Assembly: GCA_964478325.1 (NCBI GenBank)
Contig: CAYZIA010000103.1
Span: 1 to 5,100, forward strand
Direction: 5' to 3'
Length of the DNA: 5,100 nucleotides
Source: DUAL01 sp964478325
GTDB taxonomy: Bacteria > Bacteroidota > Bacteroidia > Flavobacteriales > BACL11
Under the pieces are notes generated by a model. It saw only the letters and a program-made list of their open reading frames with translations. It ran no database searches and had not been told where the DNA came from. Below, one piece after another: positions 1 through 5,100 of this stretch. Within the stretch, counting starts at the first letter, position 1. Every line of letters starts with the position of its first letter. The translations under genes were made by a program, and so were the position numbers.

Positions 1-544
<544 letters not shown>

Positions 545-611
545 AAAAAAAGTTTGTAAAAATTTGATTGACTTATAGAATGTGCTTAATTTGATTTTAT
601 ATCTTCATTAA

Positions 612-623
612 TTCAAAGAACAA
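612..623 (-). promoter_or_regulatory. boxA-like antitermination element in the rRNA leader
   Basis: The minus strand reads TTGTTCTTTGAA here, about 70 nt before the mature 16S 5' end. It resembles the E. coli rrn boxA core (GCTCTTTAA), the RNA site bound by NusB/NusE to make rRNA transcription resistant to termination. The position in the leader and the hairpin just upstream (boxB-then-boxA order, as in rrn leaders) support the call. The assignment rests on sequence similarity only. Confidence 0.6.
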
Positions 624-660
624 AAAAGGGTAGCGAATTTAACTTAAAATTCTAAACCCT
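623..660 (-). promoter_or_regulatory. rRNA leader hairpin followed by a U-run (boxB-like or attenuator-like)
   Basis: In the minus-strand transcript AGGGT (660-656) can pair with ACCCT (631-627), and inside it GAATTT (652-647) with AAATTC (640-635) around a 6-nt loop. A symmetric 3-nt internal loop separates the two stems. The 3' strand runs directly into a T6 tract and then the boxA-like element. The shape is that of a weak intrinsic terminator. In an rRNA leader it could equally be a boxB-type stem or a processing stem. The pairing is visible in the sequence; the role is inferred. Confidence 0.4.
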
Positions 661-708
661 CAAAGCTTTTTATCTAAAAAATTAATTTTGATTTTTAAAA
701 AGCGGCTG

Positions 709-740
709 CAAATATAAATCCTTATTAATACAGAACAAAA
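709..740 (-). promoter_or_regulatory. rRNA operon promoter, Bacteroidota type
   Basis: On the minus strand a TTTG -33 box (739-736) is followed by a 19-nt spacer and the -7 box TATATTTG (716-709), an exact match to the Bacteroidota primary-sigma consensus TTTG-N(about 19)-TAnnTTTG. Initiation is expected about 4-6 nt further on, near 703-705, giving a 16S leader of about 160 nt. Upstream (741-770) the strand is A-rich with several A-tracts, which could act as an UP-like element. This is the best promoter in the window and is correctly placed for a strong rRNA operon. Confidence 0.82.
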
Positions 741-1013
741 CTTTTCTCTTCTTTTTTAATAATATTTTCATGCGTTATTATTTTTATGTAAGTGCCTCAT
801 ATTTTGAGTGTTGGAGATATTTAAAAGTGATTTATGATATAGGAAGAGTAAGAGGAATAAAGATTGTATTGGAATAGATTATAAAAAATAGCATTTTAGG
901 AGATTATTGTAATGATCCTTTATACTGCTTATTCTTTCAAAATTAGCCATAGAACTATCTTAAATCTCAGTGAAGATTTGTTTTATTTCTTTTGAGAATT
1001 CCAGCATAGACAA
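741..1013. other. intergenic stretch without a supportable gene
   Basis: Between the end of mqnD and the rRNA promoter the sequence is very AT-rich. On the minus strand there are only two tiny reading frames, 15 codons at 960-1007 and 23 codons at 879-950, both in the frame of mqnD beyond its stop. Neither has a recognisable product. The stretch also holds an imperfect hairpin plus T6 (883-929), listed separately, and an A-rich segment next to the rRNA promoter. I see no tRNA, repeat array or mobile-element end. Confidence 0.6.
883..929 (-). terminator. possible intrinsic terminator of mqnBD
   Basis: On the minus strand AGCA (929-926) can pair with TGCT (893-890), and inside it AGGA (919-916) with TCCT (901-898), with an AT-rich interior. 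After one A comes a T6 run (888-883). The stem is short and interrupted, so this is only a candidate. It is nevertheless the only structure between mqnD and the rRNA promoter that has the order stem then T-run on the correct strand. Confidence 0.3.
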
Positions 1014-1820
1014 TTATCCAATAAAAATAGAATCACACTTCTTTCCTAATTTTTTAAAAAGTAGTTGTACTGCTTTTCTCCCTTCAAGTCCTAAAGAAAT
1101 AGAAAAATCATTAACATATAAATTAATATGAGCATCAATAACTACTTTTTTCATTTCTTGAGCATGGCATTTAACATAATTATCTGAACTATTAGGGTTT
1201 ACAAAAGCATGTTCCACTGATTTTCTTAAAACTCTTTCCATCTTTTCTTGTAACTTAAATGGTAAAGATCTTTTTATAACAATTCCACCAAGTGGAATAG
1301 GAAGTCCTGTTTCTTCTTCCCAGAATTCTCCTAAATCTTTTACTTTTTCCAAACCCTTTTCTTTGTAGGTAAATCGATTCTCATGAATTATGAGTCCTGC
1401 ATCAATATTTCCATTTATTACATAGCCCTCAATATTTGAAAAAAGTGTTTCAATCTTATTTTTATAATAAGGATATGCAATATTTAGAAGCATATTTGCA
1501 GTTGTATATTTTCCAGGAATTGCAATCTTACTCTCTCGTGTAAGAGTAACTTCAGGTTTCTTGATTAATAAAGGACCGCAATTTCTCCCAAGAGTTGAGC
1601 CACTATCTAGCAAAACATAATCATAAATACAATGAGTAAAAGCATTGTAAGATAATTTTGTAATATCTAATTTTCCCTCCAGAGCCCATCTATTAAGTTG
1701 TTCAACATCTGCAAGAACAACATCAAATTCTAAGCCTTCTGTATCAATCTTATGATGTACAAGCGAATCAAAAATAAAAGTGTCATTTGGGCAAGGAGAA
1801 AAACCTAAAGTTAGTTTCAT
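1014..1820 (-). CDS. mqnD: 1,4-dihydroxy-6-naphthoate synthase MqnD (futalosine pathway)
   Basis: This 268-residue cytosolic enzyme belongs to the MqnA/MqnD periplasmic-binding-protein-like fold family. It converts cyclic dehypoxanthinyl futalosine to 1,4-dihydroxy-6-naphthoate, a late step of the futalosine route to menaquinone. Visible signatures are the N-terminal GFSPCPNDTFIF (6-17), DVEQLN and KLSYNAF (38-61), GSTLGRNCGPLL (74-85), the IPGKYTTANMLL segment (101-112) and AGLIIHENRFTY (141-152). H146 in the last segment aligns with the catalytic histidine known for Thermus MqnD. There is no signal peptide and the length is normal for the family. The ATG overlaps the mqnB stop as ATGA, so the two are almost certainly co-transcribed and translationally coupled. 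The preceding enzymes MqnA, MqnE and MqnC are not in the window. MqnA is a relative of similar fold, but the PCPNDTF motif and the partner mqnB favour MqnD. Confidence 0.95.
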   Translation of the reverse strand: MKLTLGFSPCPNDTFIFDSLVHHKIDTEGLEFDVVLADVEQLNRWALEGKLDITKLSYNAFTHCIYDYVLLDSGSTLGRNCGPLLIKKPEVTLTRESKIAIPGKYTTANMLLNIAYPYYKNKIETLFSNIEGYVINGNIDAGLIIHENRFTYKEKGLEKVKDLGEFWEEETGLPIPLGGIVIKRSLPFKLQEKMERVLRKSVEHAFVNPNSSDNYVKCHAQEMKKVVIDAHINLYVNDFSISLGLEGRKAVQLLFKKLGKKCDSIFIG

Positions 1821-2395
1821 AATGTATCGATTATTCTTGTCACTTCTAAATTTAAGTTTCTAATTGCTAAATCTGTATCCCAATTTTCTTTATTTCGTTT
1901 CTCCACTTTGTTAGAAATAGCTCTTATTTGCATGCATGAAACATCAAGTTCCTCACATACCTTAAAAACTGAAGCTCCTTCCATTGTTTCAAGATCAGGA
2001 TTAATTCTGTTTACAATTTCAGTAATAGAATCTTGTCTCCCATGAACTGTATTTATAGTAATCCCTTTTGCTTTTCTGAGATTGGTTTTACTTTTAACAA
2101 CATAACATGTTTTAATTCTAAAATCAGTGAATTCTGATACTTTATCTCCATCCTCAAAACCAATCTCTGAGAAAGTATCTTCTACTACCTCTACAACATC
2201 TCCTATTTTAACATCATCCGAAAAAGATCCAGCAATACCCATATTAATTACTAAATCATAATCAGATTTAATCAGTTCCTTAGTTAGATTAATTACTGTA
2301 TTTACCATTCCAACACCTGTTATCAAAACAGGAAAATTCCTAACATTTATAGAAACAACTTCAAGTTCTGTAGCGGCCACAATCAATACTTTCAT
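1817..2395 (-). CDS. mqnB: futalosine hydrolase MqnB
   Basis: A 192-residue member of the nucleoside phosphorylase / MTA-SAH nucleosidase superfamily. Futalosine hydrolase splits futalosine (or its aminodeoxy form after deamination) to dehypoxanthine futalosine plus hypoxanthine in menaquinone synthesis. Visible motifs are MKVLIVAATELE at the N-terminus, the substrate-loop TGVGMVNT (26-33), NMGIAGSF (51-58), the ribose-binding ETMEGASVF (136-144) and RAISNKVEKRN (158-168). The last keeps the R-x-I-S-N pattern seen in this family, where related nucleosidases have a catalytic D. The protein is slightly short, with family members usually 200-220 residues, but no domain is visibly missing. It overlaps mqnD by 4 nt, and that neighbour is the main reason to prefer futalosine hydrolase over a generic MTA/SAH nucleosidase. 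The ATG lies only 4 nt beyond the -7 box of its promoter, so the message is probably leaderless. Confidence 0.92.
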   Translation of the reverse strand: MKVLIVAATELEVVSINVRNFPVLITGVGMVNTVINLTKELIKSDYDLVINMGIAGSFSDDVKIGDVVEVVEDTFSEIGFEDGDKVSEFTDFRIKTCYVVKSKTNLRKAKGITINTVHGRQDSITEIVNRINPDLETMEGASVFKVCEELDVSCMQIRAISNKVEKRNKENWDTDLAIRNLNLEVTRIIDTL

Positions 2396-2399
2396 ATGG

Positions 2400-2407
2400 C
2401 AAATATA
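2400..2407 (-). promoter_or_regulatory. -7 box of the mqnBD promoter
   Basis: The minus strand reads TATATTTG (2407-2400), an exact TAnnTTTG match. No clear TTTG -33 box is present at the expected spacing; there is only a T-rich stretch around 2431-2437. With initiation 4-6 nt downstream, the transcript would begin at about 2394-2396, on or next to the mqnB ATG (2395-2393). Confidence 0.6.
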
Positions 2408-2410
2408 TGG

Positions 2411-2418
2411 TATATTTG
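2411..2418 (+). promoter_or_regulatory. -7 box of the folE-fabD promoter
   Basis: TATATTTG matches TAnnTTTG exactly and is followed by CAGCC, giving a 13-nt match to the core of the rRNA promoter (minus strand, 716-704). The -33 box is poor: TTTC at 2390-2393 at a 17-nt spacing, inside the first codons of mqnB on the other strand. Initiation is expected near 2422-2424, leaving a leader of about 13-15 nt before the folE ATG at 2437. Confidence 0.6.
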
Positions 2419-2436
2419 CAGCCTATTTATAAAAAT

Positions 2437-3000
2437 ATGAGTGATAATTACAATAAAGAATTAGCTGGTAATATTAAATCTGTACTTTCAGAAATAGGAG
2501 AAAACCCAGAAAGAGAAGGTCTTTTAAAAACTCCTGAAAGGGTTGCAAAATCAATGAAATTTTTAACTGATGGTTATAAACAAGATCCTGCTAAAATTAT
2601 ACAATCAGCTATGTTTTCTGAAGAATATAGTCAAATGGTACTTGTAAAGGATATTGAATTATACTCCTTATGCGAACACCATATGTTACCTTTCTTCGGG
2701 AAAGCACATGTAGCATATATCCCAAATGGACACATTGTTGGACTTAGTAAAATACCAAGAATTGTTGATGTATTTGCAAGAAGATTACAAGTCCAAGAAA
2801 GATTAACTGATGAAATAAAAGATTGTATTCAGGAAACACTAAACCCAAAGGGAGTAGCTGTAGTAATTGAAGCACAACACCTTTGTATGCAAATGAGAGG
2901 AGTTCAGAAACAACATTCATCTACAACAACATCTGCTTTTTCTGGTATTTTTATGTCAGATGAGAAAACAAGAGCAGAATTTATAAATTTAATAAAATAG
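2437..3000 (+). CDS. folE: GTP cyclohydrolase I (FolE, type IA)
   Basis: This enzyme opens GTP to 7,8-dihydroneopterin triphosphate, the first step to tetrahydrofolate and other pterins, in the cytosol and usually as a decamer. From the chosen start it is 187 residues. Visible features are EREGLLKTPERVAKSM (25-40) and the zinc/catalytic block LCEHHMLPFFGKAHVAYIP (78-96). In that block C79 and H82 are the zinc ligands and H81 corresponds to catalytic His112 of E. coli. Further on are GLSKIPRIVDVFARRLQVQE (102-121), EAQHLCMQMRG (145-155) with H148 and the third zinc ligand C150, and QKQHSSTTTSAF (157-168). All key residues are present, so it is the zinc-dependent type IA enzyme rather than FolE2. 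An in-frame ATG lies 30 nt upstream (2407), but that extension contains the promoter -7 box and adds 10 residues unlike the family. The start at 2437, preceded by an A-rich run, is therefore preferred. fabD follows after a 3-nt gap, so they probably form an operon. Confidence 0.97.
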   Translation: MSDNYNKELAGNIKSVLSEIGENPEREGLLKTPERVAKSMKFLTDGYKQDPAKIIQSAMFSEEYSQMVLVKDIELYSLCEHHMLPFFGKAHVAYIPNGHIVGLSKIPRIVDVFARRLQVQERLTDEIKDCIQETLNPKGVAVVIEAQHLCMQMRGVQKQHSSTTTSAFSGIFMSDEKTRAEFINLIK

Positions 3001-3003
3001 ATA

Positions 3004-3885
3004 ATGAAAGCATATGTATTTCCTGGGCAAGGCACCCAATTTCCAGGAATGGGAAAAGACTTATATGAAGCGTCAAATAACGCTAAAAAAATGTTTGAAA
3101 AAGCAAATGAGATACTAAGTTTTTCAATTACTGACATTATGTTTGGTGAAGATGTAGAAGCGCTAAAACAAACAAAAGTAACGCAACCTGCTATTTTTTT
3201 ACATTCTGTAATTTTAGCTAAAGTATTAGGAGATAATTTTAATCCAGAAATGGTTGCAGGACATTCATTAGGTGAGTTTTCAGCTCTTGTTTCAGCAAAT
3301 TATTTATCATTTGAAGATGGATTAACATTAGTTTTAAAAAGAGCATTGGCTATGCAAAAAGCATGTGAACAAAACCCATCTACAATGGCAGCTGTATTAG
3401 GATTAGAAAATAAAGTTGTAGAAAATATCTGCTCAGAAATTGATGAAGTTGTTGTGCCTGCAAATTATAATTGCCCTGGTCAATTAGTTATTTCTGGTAG
3501 TAACAAAGGAATTGATATTGCTTGCGAAAAATTAACTGAAGCAGGTGCTAGAAGAGCGCTTAAACTTCCTGTTGGTGGTGCATTTCATTCACCACTTATG
3601 GAGCCTGCAAGAACTGAGCTTGAATCAGCAATTGATAATACTAATTTTAATAAAGGAATCTGTCCTATTTACCAAAATGTAACTGCATCTGCAAGTACAA
3701 ATCTTGATGAAATAAAAGAAAATCTTAAAAAACAACTTATAGCTTCAGTAATGTGGACTCAAACTATGCAGCAAATGATTACTGATGGTTTATCATCAGT
3801 AACCGAAGTTGGTCCTGGAAAAGTTTTACAAGGATTATTTAAGAAAGTTGATAGAAAACTAGAATCTTCTAGTGCAACACTATAA
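3004..3885 (+). CDS. fabD: malonyl-CoA:ACP transacylase FabD
   Basis: This 293-residue enzyme transfers malonyl from CoA to acyl carrier protein, supplying the extender unit for type II fatty-acid synthesis in the cytosol. The family landmarks are in order: VFPGQGTQFPGMG (5-17) with the oxyanion-hole glutamine Q9, and the nucleophile motif AGHSLGEFSALV (85-96) with S88. The substrate-binding arginine is R113 in VLKRA. The ferredoxin-like small subdomain lies around 125-190 with PANYNCPGQLVISG. Then come AFHSPLM (193-199) with catalytic H195, Q244, and the C-terminal EVGPGKVLQGL (268-278). Length and residues are those of a complete, active discrete FabD; nothing suggests a polyketide-synthase module. 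The ATG is 3 nt after the folE stop, and no separate promoter is visible in that gap. The last 6 nt overlap the end of the opposing phosphatase gene. A terminator for this operon is seen 36 nt past the stop. Confidence 0.97.
   Translation: MKAYVFPGQGTQFPGMGKDLYEASNNAKKMFEKANEILSFSITDIMFGEDVEALKQTKVTQPAIFLHSVILAKVLGDNFNPEMVAGHSLGEFSALVSANYLSFEDGLTLVLKRALAMQKACEQNPSTMAAVLGLENKVVENICSEIDEVVVPANYNCPGQLVISGSNKGIDIACEKLTEAGARRALKLPVGGAFHSPLMEPARTELESAIDNTNFNKGICPIYQNVTASASTNLDEIKENLKKQLIASVMWTQTMQQMITDGLSSVTEVGPGKVLQGLFKKVDRKLESSSATL
3855..3872 (-). terminator. weak candidate terminator of the leftward polysaccharide genes
   Basis: The palindrome CTAGAA-TC-TTCTAG (3859-3872) lies 8 nt beyond the stop of the PHP gene and is followed on the minus strand by four T (3858-3855). 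It sits inside the last codons of fabD. An overlapping small hairpin, TAGTG-CAA-CACTA (3870-3882), would compete with it. The stem is AT-rich and the T-run short, so the call is tentative. Confidence 0.25.
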
Positions 3886-4617
3886 AGTACTATTTAATAG
3901 CTTGCCACTATTATTCAAATCATGCCAGGCTTTTTTAGTCTGGCATTTTTTATATAACTCAGCGTGATTCATATTATGACAATCACTTCCTACAAAACTA
4001 ACCATTTCAGCATTAATTAATGCTATTGTCTTTTTTTCAATCTGTGGCGAATAATACCCTATAATTGAAAGCCAATTGATTTGTAATAGAACACCTCTAT
4101 TTGCAATCTCTTTATAATCTTTCATATTATAATAACCATATCTTTCAGGATGAGCAAGCACTACTTTATATCCTTCTAATTGCAATTTAAAAATAATCTC
4201 ATATAAATTCTTAGGTGCTTCCATAAACGAAAATTCAACTAATAAATGATTATCACCAAAAGTTAAGAATTGCTCCTTCCCTATTTTTTGTTCAAAATCA
4301 TAATCAATATAATATTCTGCTGCTGCATCTATTTCCATATTGATATTTTGTGTTCTTAATTCAGTACGCACAGCAGCAAGCCCATTAAGAATAGTTTCTG
4401 AACTATTTTGAAAAAAATCACTCATCACATGAGGGGTGGTGATAATCTTTTTAAAGCCCAATTGTTGCATTTGCTTTATCATACTTATAGTAGTTTTCAT
4501 GTCAGGAGATCCATCATCTATACCTGGAATAAAATGAGAATGAATATCAGTGTTTAGTATTGAAAAATCAAGAGGAGCAACTTCCTCTTCCTTTTTTCTT
4601 AAAAACCATTTTAACAT
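3880..4617 (-). CDS. cpsB: CpsB/YwqE-type PHP-domain protein-tyrosine phosphatase (exopolysaccharide regulation)
   Basis: This 245-residue protein belongs to the polymerase-and-histidinol-phosphatase (PHP) superfamily, in the branch of bacterial manganese-dependent tyrosine phosphatases that reverse phosphorylation of the Wzc/CpsD-type kinase controlling capsule export. Metal-site motifs are seen in order: TDIHSHFIPGIDDG (23-36) with H26 and H28, TPHV (61-64) with H63, AAEYY (99-103) with E101, AHPERY (155-160) with H156, and GSDCH (210-214) with D212 and H214. The N-terminus MLKWFLRKKEEE is short and basic with no membrane segment, so the enzyme should be cytosolic. It starts 3 nt after the stop of rfbB and is probably co-transcribed with it, which supports a role in surface polysaccharide. 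Histidinol phosphatase (HisK) is the main alternative, but the IDDG motif and the rfbB neighbour favour CpsB. Its C-terminal codons contain the fabD terminator of the other strand. No kinase gene is in view. Confidence 0.88.
   Translation of the reverse strand: MLKWFLRKKEEEVAPLDFSILNTDIHSHFIPGIDDGSPDMKTTISMIKQMQQLGFKKIITTPHVMSDFFQNSSETILNGLAAVRTELRTQNINMEIDAAAEYYIDYDFEQKIGKEQFLTFGDNHLLVEFSFMEAPKNLYEIIFKLQLEGYKVVLAHPERYGYYNMKDYKEIANRGVLLQINWLSIIGYYSPQIEKKTIALINAEMVSFVGSDCHNMNHAELYKKCQTKKAWHDLNNSGKLLNSTL
3922..3951 (+). terminator. intrinsic terminator of folE-fabD
   Basis: ATGCCAG (3922-3928) and CTGGCAT (3940-3946) form a perfect 7-bp stem, extendable by a G-T pair, around an 11-nt loop, and run into T6 (3946-3951) then ATATA. 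It starts 36 nt after the fabD stop and lies wholly within the coding sequence of the opposing phosphatase gene, at its codons for residues of roughly 222-232. Stem, loop and T-run are directly visible. Confidence 0.75.
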
Positions 4618-4620
4618 AAC

Positions 4621-5100
4621 CTAACTATATTGTTTCTTGTAATAATTCTGATAATCTCCAGAAGTAATATTGTCCATCCATTTTTCATTCTCAAGATACC
4701 AAGCAATAGTTTTTGTCAATCCTTCTTCAAACTGCAAAGATGGTTCCCATCCTAATTCATTTTTTAACTTATTAGCATCAATTGCATATCTTTTATCATG
4801 TCCTGGTCTATCTTTTACATAAGTAATCAATTCCTCAGCAGTTCCTGGTTCATTTTCTAATGCAAAATCCATTTGCTTACATAATATCTTTATCAAATCG
4901 ATATTTGTCCATTCGTTAAAACCACCAATATTATACGTTTCGCCATTCTTACCTTCATGATAGATCTTATCAATTGCAATAGCATGATCCACCACATACA
5001 ACCAATCACGTGTAAAGTTTCCATCACCATAAACAGGCAATGCTTTCCCATTTCTAATATTATTAATAAACAGTGGCAATAACTTCTCGGGAAACTGATT
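4621..5100 (-). CDS. rfbB: dTDP-glucose 4,6-dehydratase, C-terminal part (cut by the right edge)
   Basis: The last 159 residues of RfbB/RmlB are visible; the frame is open to the edge and begins NQFPEKLLPLF. A TTG at 5079 is an internal leucine codon, not a start. The enzyme, an extended short-chain dehydrogenase using NAD, converts dTDP-glucose to dTDP-4-keto-6-deoxyglucose, the branch point to dTDP-rhamnose and other deoxysugars of O-antigen or capsule. The C-terminal sugar-nucleotide-binding signatures are clear: QFPEKL, then NGKALPVYGDGNFTRDWLYVVDH, NGETYNIGG, and KDRPGHDKRYAID followed by KLKNELGWEP. The Rossmann GxxGxxG and the catalytic YxxxK would lie outside the window, as would about half of the usual ~350 residues. 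The tail YYKKQYS is ordinary for Bacteroidota copies. The stop is 3 nt before the phosphatase ATG, indicating one operon. Confidence 0.95.
   Translation of the reverse strand, partial: NQFPEKLLPLFINNIRNGKALPVYGDGNFTRDWLYVVDHAIAIDKIYHEGKNGETYNIGGFNEWTNIDLIKILCKQMDFALENEPGTAEELITYVKDRPGHDKRYAIDANKLKNELGWEPSLQFEEGLTKTIAWYLENEKWMDNITSGDYQNYYKKQYS

Larger units (their letters stand above)
2399..2419. repeat. perfect inverted repeat (9-bp arms, 3-nt spacer) at the mqnB/folE divergence
   Basis: GCAAATATA (2399-2407), spacer TGG, TATATTTGC (2411-2419); the arms are exact reverse complements. Each arm contains a full -7 box for one strand, so the symmetry may simply come from two promoters placed back to back, or may also serve as an operator. 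It lies between the mqnB start codon and the folE start codon. Confidence 0.9.

Noticed and set aside
938..945. Minus-strand TAATTTTG matching the -7 consensus, as a possible second rRNA promoter
   Set aside because: No TTTG or TTG at a suitable -33 distance, and the match is degenerate enough to occur by chance in AT-rich sequence.
962..979. Hairpin AAATCT-CAGTGA-AGATTT followed by a T-rich plus-strand stretch
   Set aside because: Stem of 6 bp with one G-C pair; the T-rich side is on the plus strand, where no gene ends, and it does not serve mqnD.
879..1007. Two tiny minus-strand frames, 15 and 23 codons, in the same frame as mqnD and just after its stop
   Set aside because: MqnD is already full length, the peptides match no family I know, and frames this short are expected by chance in AT-rich DNA. 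A decayed gene remnant cannot be shown.
2904..3137. 77-codon minus-strand frame across the folE/fabD junction
   Set aside because: It is antisense to two well-supported genes, with no recognisable domain or promoter; a shadow of their coding bias.
5077..5079. TTG as a start codon for a short 152-residue rfbB-like gene
   Set aside because: The frame continues open to the window edge with the family sequence NQFPEKLL, so this is an internal leucine in a gene truncated by the boundary.

Overview
The window reads as a piece of a low-GC Bacteroidota chromosome. The evidence is the 16S rRNA fragment, promoters of the Bacteroidota type (-7 box TAnnTTTG), gene starts preceded by A-rich stretches rather than Shine-Dalgarno sequences, and protein families that all look like Bacteroidota versions. 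The 16S V3/V4 edge resembles the Flavobacteriia side of the phylum, but I cannot place it lower from memory. The two futalosine-pathway menaquinone genes argue against a typical Flavobacteriaceae, which mostly use the classical Men route.

Layout. Positions 1-544 (minus) are the 5' third of a 16S rRNA gene. It is preceded on the same strand by a leader of about 160 nt containing a hairpin with a U-run and a boxA-like element, and by a strong promoter at 709-740. Positions 741-1013 hold no supportable gene, only a possible terminator for the genes upstream. Positions 1014-2395 (minus) are mqnB then mqnD, two futalosine-pathway menaquinone enzymes overlapping by 4 nt. At 2399-2419 a perfect palindrome with 9-bp arms carries a -7 box on each strand and separates mqnB from the rightward pair folE (GTP cyclohydrolase I) and fabD (malonyl-CoA:ACP transacylase), 2437-3885. 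fabD converges on, and overlaps by 6 nt, a leftward pair (3880-5100). That pair is rfbB (dTDP-glucose 4,6-dehydratase, cut by the right edge) followed by a CpsB/YwqE-type PHP-domain phosphatase, which looks like the end of a surface-polysaccharide cluster.

How it works together. The genes are mostly housekeeping: ribosome synthesis, the respiratory quinone, a pteridine/folate precursor and fatty-acid initiation, plus one edge of a polysaccharide locus. I found no defence system, mobile element, CRISPR array or evident new gene system. The points of interest are regulatory: the palindromic divergent promoter and its probably leaderless mqnB transcript, a 13-nt core shared by the folE and rRNA promoters, the rRNA leader structure, and terminators lying inside opposing coding sequences.
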